In this document: positions 1-7,431 of the stretch, one piece after another
Layout of the letters: every line of letters starts with the position of its first letter
How positions within the stretch are numbered: the first letter of the stretch is position 1
Assembly: GCA_036001065.1 (NCBI GenBank)
Contig: DASYUQ010000169.1
Location: forward strand, 1-63,492
Direction of reading: 5' to 3'
From: Candidatus Methylomirabilota bacterium
GTDB lineage: Bacteria > Methylomirabilota > Methylomirabilia > Rokubacteriales > CSP1-6
DNA length: 63,492 nucleotides
Made by a program: the position numbers and the translations under genes
The notes under the pieces: generated by a model
What the model saw: the letters and a program-made list of their open reading frames with translations, nothing else
What the model was told of the DNA's origin: nothing
The model's database searches: none

Positions 1-332
1 TGGCGCACGCTTACGCCGTGACGCCGCAGCCCGCGGTAGTCGAACGTGAGGCTGTCGATCGTCCGCACCCCGCTCAGCACGAGGTTGCTGAACGGGCAGG
101 AGACGAACGTGCGGTTCGGCTCCAGTAGGATCACCTCGATCGAGGGGTCGGCGAGACGGACGTACTTGGCGGCCGTCGCGCCGCCCCAGCCGCCGCCGAT
201 CACGACGACGCGCTTGCCGGTCTTGGGTCCCATGTCTCCCCGGATCGCCTGCGCGCAACCACCCGCGAGGCCGCCGCCGACCATACCCGCTCCGGACGCG
301 CGAAGGAACTCCCGGCGCGTGATTCCTGTCAT
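1..332 (-). CDS. FAD-dependent sulfide dehydrogenase (flavocytochrome c type), 3' part outside window
   Basis: The first 110 codons are present and the C-terminus runs off the window. The protein opens with a twin-arginine export signal (TRREFLRASG, from residue 5) and a Gly-rich stretch, so it is probably exported to the periplasm. An FAD-binding Rossmann motif follows (VVVIGGGWGGATAAKY). The FVSCPFSNLVLSG segment is typical of the flavoprotein subunit of flavocytochrome c sulfide dehydrogenase and carries the cysteine expected near FAD. The ATG at 332 is chosen because it places the Tat signal at the N-terminus. It lies 34 bp downstream of the YeeE gene on the same strand, so the two probably form a sulfur-oxidation or sulfur-import operon. 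The cytochrome subunit, if there is one, would lie outside the window. Confidence 0.75.
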   Translation of the reverse strand, partial: MTGITRREFLRASGAGMVGGGLAGGCAQAIRGDMGPKTGKRVVVIGGGWGGATAAKYVRLADPSIEVILLEPNRTFVSCPFSNLVLSGVRTIDSLTFDYRGLRRHGVSVR

Positions 333-366
333 GACGCTGCTCCTCCCGTTGTCGAGTGTGGAGGCT

Positions 367-1536
367 TCACACCAATGTGCTGAACTTCCCCGACTGTTCG
401 TTCCAGGTCGCGGCGACGGCCCAGGCGGCCATGACCGCGACGATCAGCATCAGGGCCCCCGCCCAGCCGAGCACCGCGGGGAGAAAGACGGCGACGCCCA
501 GCTTCCCGGTGAGCCCGGTCTGCGTGAGCGCGAGCCGCGCCAGTGATGCGCCCAGCGCGAAGCAGGCGATCGCGGCCCAGAGCTTCACCTGTCCTTCGCC
601 GGCCCGCCAGATCGACCCGACGCCGCAGCCGCCCGCCAGCGTCATGCCGATGCCGAAGAGCAGGCCGCCCGCCAGCGCGCCGGCGCCGGCCGCCGCGAAC
701 ACCCATTCCGATCGGTCCTTGAGGTCGGTGAATTTGAGGATGGCGAAGCCCAGCATGCTGAGGGTCAACGCCAGCGCGGCGGCGCGCGTGTGCTCGGCGT
801 CGCCCGTCATGAAGGGCTCGCGGAAGGCGCGGACCAGGCAGAAGCGCGAGCGCTGGAAGATGACCCCGAACGCCGCGCCGAAGAGGAGGAAGATGCCCTG
901 GGCCACGTAGCCCGCGCCGCTGTAGGCGAAGGGGACCAGCAGGAGCAGCAGGAGCAGCAGCCCGCCCACCAGCGGCTGACGGCTGCGCCTCGGGCCCCGC
1001 GCCGCGCCGAAGACGCGCGCGCGGCCGCTGGACCACGACGGGTAGTGCTCGATCTCCCACACCAGATACCGCAGGGCGAGGAAGGCGCCGGCGCCCAGAC
1101 CGAGCATCATGCCGAGGCCCGCCAGCGACAGCGCGCTCGTCGCCGAGAAGAAGCCGCCGACGTTGCAGCCGAAGGCGAGGATCGCGCCGACGCCCATGAG
1201 CAGGCCGCCCAGCGCGCCCTTCACCAGCTCTCCGGGCGGCGGCACCCGCAGGGCGAACTCGCAGCTGAGCAGCGCCGCCACCAGGCCGCCCAGCAGCACG
1301 CCGGTGTTCAGCAGCGCTCCCGAGTAGAGCCACGGCGCGATCAAGTCCGGGCGGTGCAGCGCGCCGAGCCCGGTGAGGATCCAGTCCCCCCAGTTGCGCA
1401 TGCCGTCGGAAGCCGTCCAGGGGCGATCGAAGGCGAAAAGGAAGACGTTCACCGTCGCCACCAGCACGGCCGCGCCCCACACGGGCCAGGGCCGGCGGAA
1501 CATCGCGTCATACTGCGCGGCGAAGAGCCCCTTCAT
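367..1536 (-). CDS. YeeE/YedE family sulfur-compound transporter
   Basis: A 389-aa polytopic membrane protein of the YeeE/YedE (DUF395) family, which takes up thiosulfate or other reduced sulfur. The duplicated family signature with conserved cysteines is visible: FGCNVGGFFSA in the first half, and SRFCLVRAF plus AGGCGVGSIWRAG in the second. About ten hydrophobic segments can be counted. The start is placed at the ATG at 1536 (MKGLFAAQYDAMF); the open frame continues 31 codons upstream, but that part is not protein-like. No Shine-Dalgarno is seen, and an extended -10 box ends 10 nt before the ATG, so the mRNA may be nearly leaderless. The gene precedes the flavocytochrome-c-like flavoprotein, supporting a role in sulfur oxidation. 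Confidence 0.85.
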   Translation of the reverse strand: MKGLFAAQYDAMFRRPWPVWGAAVLVATVNVFLFAFDRPWTASDGMRNWGDWILTGLGALHRPDLIAPWLYSGALLNTGVLLGGLVAALLSCEFALRVPPPGELVKGALGGLLMGVGAILAFGCNVGGFFSATSALSLAGLGMMLGLGAGAFLALRYLVWEIEHYPSWSSGRARVFGAARGPRRSRQPLVGGLLLLLLLLVPFAYSGAGYVAQGIFLLFGAAFGVIFQRSRFCLVRAFREPFMTGDAEHTRAAALALTLSMLGFAILKFTDLKDRSEWVFAAAGAGALAGGLLFGIGMTLAGGCGVGSIWRAGEGQVKLWAAIACFALGASLARLALTQTGLTGKLGVAVFLPAVLGWAGALMLIVAVMAAWAVAATWNEQSGKFSTLV

Positions 1537-1546
1537 TTCGAGCGGG

Positions 1547-1555
1547 ATTGTAGCA
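1547..1555 (-). promoter_or_regulatory. Extended -10 box upstream of yeeE
   Basis: The minus strand reads TGCTACAAT, an extended -10 element with five of six matches to TATAAT. It ends 10 nt before the yeeE ATG, so transcription would begin only a few bases before the start codon. No convincing -35 element is seen. Confidence 0.35.
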
Positions 1556-1593
1556 TCTCGCCTTGACCAGCGGCGACGGCGGGGTATCATCCA

Positions 1594-1880
1594 GCCAAGG
1601 GGCTCGAGCGCGTGATCGTGCTCAAGCACAGCCTGCGCAACGCGGTCATCCCGATGCTCACGGTGCTGGGCATCCAGGTCGCCAGATCATCGGGGGGACC
1701 GTGATCATCGAGACCGTCTTCGGCCTGCCCGGCATGGGGCGGTTCCTGTTCGATGCCATCAACCAGCGGGACTACCCGGTCATCCAGGGCGTGAACCTCG
1801 TCGTCGTCTCCTCCATCGTGCTCGTCAACCTCACGGTCGACGCGCTCTATGCCGTCCTCGATCCGCGGATCCGCTACTAG
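1594..1880 (+). pseudogene. DppB-like ABC transporter permease, 5'-truncated and frameshifted
   Basis: Only the last ~95 codons of a peptide/nickel ABC permease of the DppB/OppB type remain. The frame opens inside the EAA loop (AKGLERVIVLKHSLRNAVIP) and ends in the family C-terminus (LYAVLDPRIRY). At 1681-1685 the frame slips. The sequence reads GTCGCCAGATC where family alignment expects GTC GCC CAG ATC, so one C is missing from a C run; this could be a true mutation or a consensus error. The first two thirds of the gene are absent: yeeE, on the other strand, begins 58 bp to the left. The intact DppC-like partner follows. Together these mark a deletion or rearrangement junction. Confidence 0.8.
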
Positions 1881-1881
1881 G

Positions 1882-2000
1882 TCGGAGGGAGCCTCGGCGG
1901 CCCCCTCCGAAACCTCCCCCCCGCTTACTTCGGAGGGGGGCTCCGCCCCCCTTCCCAACCTCCCCCCCTCGGTTGCGCCGGCGAAGCCGGCGCGCGAGCG
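1882..2000 (+). repeat. GC-rich modular hairpin repeat, copy 1
   Basis: Contains all three modules of the repeat family: a hairpin TCGGAGGG..CCCCCTCCGA, a second hairpin TCGGAGGGGGG..CCCCTTCC, and a terminal module GCGCCGGCGAAGCCGGCGC. It lies between the dppB remnant and the conserved part of dppC. The dppC reading frame is open through the whole repeat. Confidence 0.85.
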
Positions 2001-2058
2001 CGATCATCCCGTAGCGCGTGGTGCCCGAGCGGCCGCGGTCGTCCGGCTGCTGCGAGCG

Positions 2059-2886
2059 GTGGGGCGGTTCGGGCGGCGCAAGCCGCTGGGCGCCCTCGGC
2101 GGCCTGATCATCGGGGCCCTGCTGGTCATGGCGGTCTTCGCCGAGCGGATCGGGCCCTATAGCTACGACGAGACGATCCGCGGCGCGCGCATGAAGCCGC
2201 CGGGTCTGGCCTACTGGCTCGGCACCGACAACCTGGGACGTGACATGTGGAGCCGCATCGTGTACGGCGCGCGCGTGTCGGTGACGGTGGGATTCGCCAC
2301 CATCCTGATCGGGACGCTGGTCGCCACCGCCGTCGGCGTGTCGAGCGGTTACTTCGGCGGGGCCTACGACATGGTCGTCCAGCGCGTGGTGGACGCCTGG
2401 ATGTCGTTCCCCTTCCTCATCATCATCCTGTCCGTGATGGCCGTGCTGGGGCCGGGGCTCCTCAACGTGATCCTGTCGCTGTCCATCATCATCGCCGCCA
2501 ACAGCTCGCGCGTCATCCGGGGGGCGACGCTGGCGACGGCCCAGAACGTTTACGTGGAGGCCGCGCGGGCGATGGGCGCCACCCACGCGCGTATTCTCCT
2601 GCGCCACATCCTCCCCAACGTCGCCGCGACGATCATCATCCTGGCGACGATCGGGCTGGGGGGCGTGATCCTGGCCGAGTCGGCTCTGTCGTTCCTGGGC
2701 TTCGGCGTGCCGCCGCCGTACCCGTCGTGGGGCGCGATGCTCTCGGGGTCGGGCCGGACCTTCATGTTCCGGGCGCCCTGGATGGCCGTCTGGCCGGGCG
2801 TGGCCATCTCGCTGGCCGTCTTCGGTTTCAACATGCTGGGCGATGCCCTTCGCGATGTGCTCGACCCGCGCCTGCGCGGGTCGTAA
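2059..2886 (+). CDS. DppC-like peptide/nickel ABC transporter permease
   Basis: Inner-membrane permease of the DppC/OppC family, about 275 aa from the GTG at 2059. It has the N-terminal helix after FGRRKPLGALGGL, the family segment YWLGTDNLGRDMWSRIVYGARVS, and the ABC coupling (EAA) loop YVEAARAMGATHARILLRHI. It ends in DALRDVLDPRLRG. The start is uncertain. The frame stays open back to an ATG at 1849 that overlaps the dppB remnant, but this would translate the whole repeat as a ~45-residue Pro/Ala-rich N-terminal extension. Residues encoded just after the repeat (ARAAAVVRLLRAV) look genuine, so the original start was probably upstream and may have been displaced by the repeat. With dppB broken, this permease may no longer work unless another partner exists. 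Confidence 0.75.
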   Translation: MGRFGRRKPLGALGGLIIGALLVMAVFAERIGPYSYDETIRGARMKPPGLAYWLGTDNLGRDMWSRIVYGARVSVTVGFATILIGTLVATAVGVSSGYFGGAYDMVVQRVVDAWMSFPFLIIILSVMAVLGPGLLNVILSLSIIIAANSSRVIRGATLATAQNVYVEAARAMGATHARILLRHILPNVAATIIILATIGLGGVILAESALSFLGFGVPPPYPSWGAMLSGSGRTFMFRAPWMAVWPGVAISLAVFGFNMLGDALRDVLDPRLRGS

Positions 2887-3105
2887 CCCCCTGCTGCCGG
2901 AACCGATCGGAAACACTCGGCAGTGTCCGGCGTGCTGACACCGATCCCTCCCGAGGCCTCTGCGGGAGGCGCGGCGGAACCCTCGTCAAATCAGCACGAT
3001 TTCGCCGCCCGCACAGTTTGGCACGAGCGGTGCAAAACCCACAGGCGGTTTCGAATTCGGGCTTGCCCGGATGGCCGAGGCGGGCCGCATGAACGAGGTG
3101 GCGCA

Positions 3106-4086
3106 ATGGAATACGAGCAGCCCATCGTGGGGTTGAGGCGCTGGAGCGTTCTCCTCATCGCCGCGCTCATCCTCGGCGTGACGGCTCCGGCGGGAGCGCA
3201 GAAGCCCGCGGAGACCGAGACGCAGCTCGGCAAAGAGGCCAGGGAGATCGACGCCTCGGCGAGTCGCGCGGACTCTGCGCGCGTGTCCCGCCGGATCGCC
3301 GAGGAATTCTCCGCCGTCCAGGTGAAGTCGTCGGCGACGGACCCGAACGCGCGACCCCTGACGCTCCAGGACGTCCAGAGCCTCCGGAGCAAGGGGCTCG
3401 GCTACGGCGAGATCACGAATCTTCTGGCCCTCTACTCCCGCCAGTCGGGGAGCACGTTCTACACGATCGATCAGATCCGGGAGATGAAACGCTCGGGGCA
3501 GGGCTGGGGCCAGATCGCGAAGGTCCTCGGCATCGAGCGGCTGGGTGCCGTGCGACGCGACGTCAAGCGGACCGATCACGCCGTCCGCGCCCTCGCCCAA
3601 CCGGTGAACGCGGGCGAGCAGACGCGCGCCTCCCAGCTCCAGGCGGAGGCCAAGCGCGTCGACGCGGGCGCGGCCGCGGCCGGATCCACTCCGGAGGGCC
3701 AGCGGCGGGTGACGCAGGCCATCGCGAAGGAATTCAAGGTCGATGAGTCGGTGGTCACGAGCCTGCGCAATCGGGGGCTCGGGTTCGGCGAGGTGGCCAT
3801 CACCCTCGCGCTGGCGGACGAGCTGCCGAAGCGCGGGATGACCGACCAGGACGCCATGAAGACGATCCTGGATCGACGTGCGGCCGGCCAGGGCTGGGGC
3901 CAGATCGCCCATGACCTCGACCTCAAGCTCGGGCGCGTGCTCAGCAAGGTCAAGAAGACGCAGAAGGAAGTCGCACACGCCGAAGGCGCCAGGGCGGCGA
4001 AGGCCGAGAGACCCGAGCGCAGCGACCGCCCGGGCAAGCCCGACAAGCCCGAGAAGCCCGAGCGGGCGGAGCGGGCCGGACGCTGA
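3106..4086 (+). CDS. Secreted protein with two internal helical repeats and Lys/Pro/Glu-rich tail
   Basis: A 326-aa protein of unknown function. The ATG at 3106 is chosen because GAGGTGG lies just upstream and because it gives a clean signal peptide (VLLIAALILGVTAPAGA). The body contains two copies of a motif: SLRSKGLGYGEITNLLAL, then GQGWGQIAKVLGI; and SLRNRGLGFGEVAITLAL, then GQGWGQIAHDLDL. The repeats are about 150 residues apart. The last ~40 residues are rich in Lys, Pro, Glu and Arg with a KPDKPEKPE pattern, suggesting a disordered tail. It stands alone, followed by a possible terminator and then a separate outer-membrane gene. I recognise no enzyme motif; a periplasmic structural or binding role is a guess. 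Confidence 0.7.
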   Translation: MEYEQPIVGLRRWSVLLIAALILGVTAPAGAQKPAETETQLGKEAREIDASASRADSARVSRRIAEEFSAVQVKSSATDPNARPLTLQDVQSLRSKGLGYGEITNLLALYSRQSGSTFYTIDQIREMKRSGQGWGQIAKVLGIERLGAVRRDVKRTDHAVRALAQPVNAGEQTRASQLQAEAKRVDAGAAAAGSTPEGQRRVTQAIAKEFKVDESVVTSLRNRGLGFGEVAITLALADELPKRGMTDQDAMKTILDRRAAGQGWGQIAHDLDLKLGRVLSKVKKTQKEVAHAEGARAAKAERPERSDRPGKPDKPEKPERAERAGR

Positions 4087-4103
4087 TGAACCGCCGGTCA
4101 CCG

Positions 4104-4124
4104 GCGCGGCAACCTCGGCCGCGC
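4104..4124 (+). terminator. Possible intrinsic terminator hairpin
   Basis: A perfect 7-bp stem (GCGCGGC / GCCGCGC) around a 7-nt loop starts 18 bp after the stop codon of the repeat protein. Only a weak T-rich stretch (TTCCTTT) follows, so its strength is doubtful. Confidence 0.35.
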
Positions 4125-4238
4125 CGGTACCGGTTCCTTTGGGAAGGCCCAGTTGTAACGCCGAGCTCCCTGTGACTATCCTGAGGCCCGAGACCGCCCG
4201 CTGACAGGCGACTCCATCATCCCGACGGGAGACCAAGT

Positions 4239-5012
4239 ATGCGCTGCTGCGCTGTCATGATTGCGGCCGTGCTCACCCTCGTCGGCGTCACTCCCGCCCT
4301 GGCCGAGGACCCGCGCTGGCTGTTTTCGACCTCCTTCAACTACTCGCGCGGGGACTACGGCACCGACGAAGACACCACGATCGCCTACGTGCCGTTCACC
4401 TTCGGCGCCGCCTGGGACCGGCTCGAGCTGAAGCTCACCGTGCCGTACATCCGCCAGACGTCGGAGAACGTCACCGTGACCGGCGGCGGCGTCGCCGTGC
4501 GGAGCGGAAGCCGGGGGCGGACCACCGAGGACGGCGTCGGCGATATCCTGCTGCGGGGGTCCTACATCATCCTGGAGGAGCACGAGGTGCTCCCCGAGGT
4601 CGCGCCCTACGTCAAGATCAAGTTCCCCACCGCCGACGAGGGTCGGGGCCTGGGCACGGGCGAATTCGACGAAACGCTCGGCCTCGACTTTGCCAAGACT
4701 TTCCGGGAGCGCTGGACGGGATTTCTGACCCTGGCCTACACGTTCATCGGCTCGCCCTCCGGGACGGACCTCCAAAATTCCTTCGGCTGGTCCATCGGGG
4801 CGGCCTACAGCGTGACGCAGCCGCTCAGCGTCTTTGCATTCCTCGACGGCGCGGAGGCCATCTCTCCGCACCAGGTGGATCCCTGGGGGCTGCGCTTCGG
4901 CGCGGAGTACCGGCTCACCAGGGTCATGAAGCTCACCGGCTCGGTCGGCGTCGGGCTCACCAAGGGCGAGGCCGACTACTTCTTCTCGGGCGGGGTCGCG
5001 TTCCGGTTCTGA
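4239..5012 (+). CDS. Outer-membrane beta-barrel protein
   Basis: A 257-aa protein with a signal peptide (MIAAVLTLVGVTPALA) followed by alternating amphipathic strands. It ends in the aromatic C-terminal signature of outer-membrane proteins (GGVAFRF). Segments such as VTPFT-like strands and KLTVPYIRQTSENV resemble barrel proteins of the phenol-degradation MetA / transporter-like group. A GGGAGACC box precedes the ATG. The gene stands alone and converges on the EF-G gene. Substrate or function cannot be read from sequence. Confidence 0.75.
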   Translation: MRCCAVMIAAVLTLVGVTPALAEDPRWLFSTSFNYSRGDYGTDEDTTIAYVPFTFGAAWDRLELKLTVPYIRQTSENVTVTGGGVAVRSGSRGRTTEDGVGDILLRGSYIILEEHEVLPEVAPYVKIKFPTADEGRGLGTGEFDETLGLDFAKTFRERWTGFLTLAYTFIGSPSGTDLQNSFGWSIGAAYSVTQPLSVFAFLDGAEAISPHQVDPWGLRFGAEYRLTRVMKLTGSVGVGLTKGEADYFFSGGVAFRF

Positions 5013-5080
5013 GCGGCTACTTTGACGGCCACCGGCAGGACGCGGCCGCCGGCCACGAGGAGCTGGCGGCGCGTCACCGG

Positions 5081-7159
5081 TCAGTGCTTCTCGGCCTTCT
5101 CGGCCTTCGTCTCCTTGACGACCTTCTCGGCGAGGAACGCGGGCAGCTCCTCGTAGTGGGAGAACTCCATCGAGTAGGCGCCACGGCCGCCCGTCATGGA
5201 GCGTAGCGAGGGCTCGTAGGTCAGCATCTCGGCCATCGGCACCTGGGCCCGGACGACCGCCGTCTCGCCGGCGGGCTCCATCCCCACGATCCGCCCCCGG
5301 CGCGAGTTGAGGTCGCCGATCACGTCGCCCGCCACCTCCGAGGGGCAGGTCACCTCGACGTTCATGATCGGCTCCAGCAGGATGGGATGGGCGTCCATGA
5401 AGACCTTCTGGAGTCCCATGGAGGCGGCGATCTGGAAGGCCATGTCCGACGAGTCCACGTCGTGGTAGGAGCCATCGTAGAGCGTGACCTTGAGGTCCAC
5501 CACCGGGTAACCGGCCAGGATGCCGCGCTTCATGCAGTCACGCACGCCCTTCTCGACGGAGGGGATATAGTTCCGCGGGATGGCGCCGCCGAAGATGTCG
5601 TCGACGAACTCGAAGCCGGCGCCGCGCTGGAGCGGCTCGACCTTGAGCCAGGCGTCGCCGTACTGCCCGCGCCCGCCCGTCTGCTTCTTGTACTTGCCCT
5701 GCCCCTCGGCCCGGCCTTTCACCGTCTCCTTGTAGGGGATGCGGGGCGGTAACAAATTGACGTCCACGTTGTACTTGCGCTTCATGCGCTCGACGACCAT
5801 CTCCACGTGGAGATTGCCCACGCCGGAGACCAGGAGCTGCTTGGTCTCGGGATCGAAGTGGTAGTGGACGGTGGGGTCTTCCTCGGCAATGCGGGCCAGC
5901 GCGTTGGAGATCTTGTCCTCGTCCCCGCGGGTCTTGGGCTGGATGGCGAACGAGATGGCCGGCTCCGGGAAGGTGATGCGCGGCAGCTCGAAGGGGTTGG
6001 CCTCGTCCGCGAGCGTGTCGCCGGTGAGCGTCTCCTTGAGCTTGGCGACGACGCCGATCTCGCCGGGACCGAGCGCCTCCACGGCCTTCTGGGTCTTGCC
6101 CTGCAGCCAGGCGACGTGACTCATCCGCTCCTTGGCCCCGCGCGAGACGTTCAGGAGCTGCGACTCCGATTTCAGCGTGCCGCTGAAGACGCGGAAGAGG
6201 CTGAGCTTGCCGACGTGGGGATCGCTGAGTGTCTTGAAGAAGAGCGCGACCGCGGGCGCCTTGGGGTCGGGCGCGCGCGTGCCCGGCTGCTTGGTCTTCA
6301 GGTCCGTCCCGCTCACCCCGCCGCGGTCGGCCGGCGACGGGAAGGCCTCCACGAAGAGATCGAGGAGGGCGGACGCGCCGATGTTCTTGGCGGCGGCGGC
6401 GATGAGGACCGGGACCAGCTTGCCCTCGGCGATGCCGGCCCGCAGCGCCTTGAGCATCTCGGCTTCACCGAGCGAGCCCTCCTCCAGGTACTTGTTCAGC
6501 AGCTCATCGTCCGTCTCGGCGGCCGCCTCCACGAGCTTCTCCCGGTACTCCTTGGCGCGGTCGCCGACCTCGGCCGGGATGTCCGTCTCCCTGGGCTTGC
6601 CGTCGGCGTGGACGATGCCCTTCATCTTGATGAGATCGACGAAGCCTTGAAAGCCGCTCTCCTCCCCCACCGGGACGTGGAGCGGCACCAGCCGGCCCTT
6701 GAGACGGCGTCCCAGCGAGTCGAGAGTCCGGAAGAAGTCGGCGCGCTCCCGGTCGAGGCGGTTCACCACGACGGCGCGGGGCAGGCCGAACTCGGTGGCG
6801 AACTTCCAGACCTTCTCGGTCTGGACCTGGACCCCGGCGACGGCGTCCACGACGACGATGGCCGCCTCCACCACCCGCAGCCCCGCCCGCGCGTCGGCGA
6901 TGAAGTCGCCGTATCCGGGCGTGTCCACGAGATTGATGCGATGGCCCTTCCAGTCGCAGTGGGCGAGGGCGGTGTTGATCGAGATCTTCCGCTTGATTTC
7001 ATCGGGGTCGAAGTCGGTGGTCGTGGTGCCGTCGTCCACCCGACCCAGCCGGGTCACGGCGCCGGCGGAGAAGAGGAGCGCCTCCACCAGGGACGTCTTC
7101 CCGACCCCGCCGTGCCCCACGACACCGACGTTGCGGATCTTGCCGATCTCGATCGTCAT
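5081..7159 (-). CDS. Elongation factor G-like GTPase (EF-G2 type)
   Basis: A 692-aa translational GTPase with the full EF-G domain order. The G1 loop reads GHGGVGKTS (residues 15-23) instead of the usual GHIDAGKTT, G3 is DTPGYGDF, and G4 is NRLD instead of NKMD. These changes mark the EF-G-like paralogue rather than the housekeeping fusA product, and no rpsL/rpsG/tuf genes are nearby. The C-terminal half has the domain IV/V features (YGDAWLKVEP, GRGAYSMEFSHYEELP). AGGAGG precedes the ATG at 7159. Its exact role (translocation, ribosome recycling or stress) is unknown for this subgroup. Confidence 0.85.
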   Translation of the reverse strand: MTIEIGKIRNVGVVGHGGVGKTSLVEALLFSAGAVTRLGRVDDGTTTTDFDPDEIKRKISINTALAHCDWKGHRINLVDTPGYGDFIADARAGLRVVEAAIVVVDAVAGVQVQTEKVWKFATEFGLPRAVVVNRLDRERADFFRTLDSLGRRLKGRLVPLHVPVGEESGFQGFVDLIKMKGIVHADGKPRETDIPAEVGDRAKEYREKLVEAAAETDDELLNKYLEEGSLGEAEMLKALRAGIAEGKLVPVLIAAAAKNIGASALLDLFVEAFPSPADRGGVSGTDLKTKQPGTRAPDPKAPAVALFFKTLSDPHVGKLSLFRVFSGTLKSESQLLNVSRGAKERMSHVAWLQGKTQKAVEALGPGEIGVVAKLKETLTGDTLADEANPFELPRITFPEPAISFAIQPKTRGDEDKISNALARIAEEDPTVHYHFDPETKQLLVSGVGNLHVEMVVERMKRKYNVDVNLLPPRIPYKETVKGRAEGQGKYKKQTGGRGQYGDAWLKVEPLQRGAGFEFVDDIFGGAIPRNYIPSVEKGVRDCMKRGILAGYPVVDLKVTLYDGSYHDVDSSDMAFQIAASMGLQKVFMDAHPILLEPIMNVEVTCPSEVAGDVIGDLNSRRGRIVGMEPAGETAVVRAQVPMAEMLTYEPSLRSMTGGRGAYSMEFSHYEELPAFLAEKVVKETKAEKAEKH

Positions 7160-7212
7160 TCACGACCTCCTGGGGCCGAGCGATGCGGTGGGGCAGATGC
7201 TACCATATTTGC

Positions 7213-7424
7213 TCGGAGGGGGACTCCGTCCCCCGTCCTCGTCGGAGGGGGCGCCTTCACGGGCGCGCCCAAGGGCGCGACGGCCCCCTCCGAGACCTCC
7301 CCCTAGTGCCGTTCCAACTATTCGCGCCTAGGAAGGCACCGTGTACGTCGTTCGTGGACAGATTTAGTATCAACAAGTTGGAACGGCACTAGGATAGGTC
7401 GCGCCGGCGGAGCCGGCGCTCGAG
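7213..7424 (+). repeat. GC-rich modular hairpin repeat, copy 2, interrupted by MITE
   Basis: The A and B hairpin modules occupy 7213-7301, and the terminal GCGCCGGCGGAGCCGGCGCTCGA-type module occupies about 7400-7424. A 90-bp element with terminal inverted repeats (7303-7392) splits them. The 272-bp gap between EF-G and threonine synthase otherwise holds nothing recognisable. Confidence 0.85.
7303..7392 (+). mobile_element. 90-bp MITE-like element, copy A
   Basis: The element has a perfect 17-bp terminal inverted repeat (CTAGTGCCGTTCCAACT) at both ends. Its interior is AT-richer than anything around it and has no coding capacity. An exact reverse-complement copy lies at 37680-37769. If the outer TA is read as the duplicated target, the structure fits a non-autonomous Tc1/mariner-IS630 type element. 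It is inserted inside a copy of the GC-rich repeat. No transposase is present in this window. Confidence 0.85.
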
Positions 7425-7431
7425 CTCCGGT

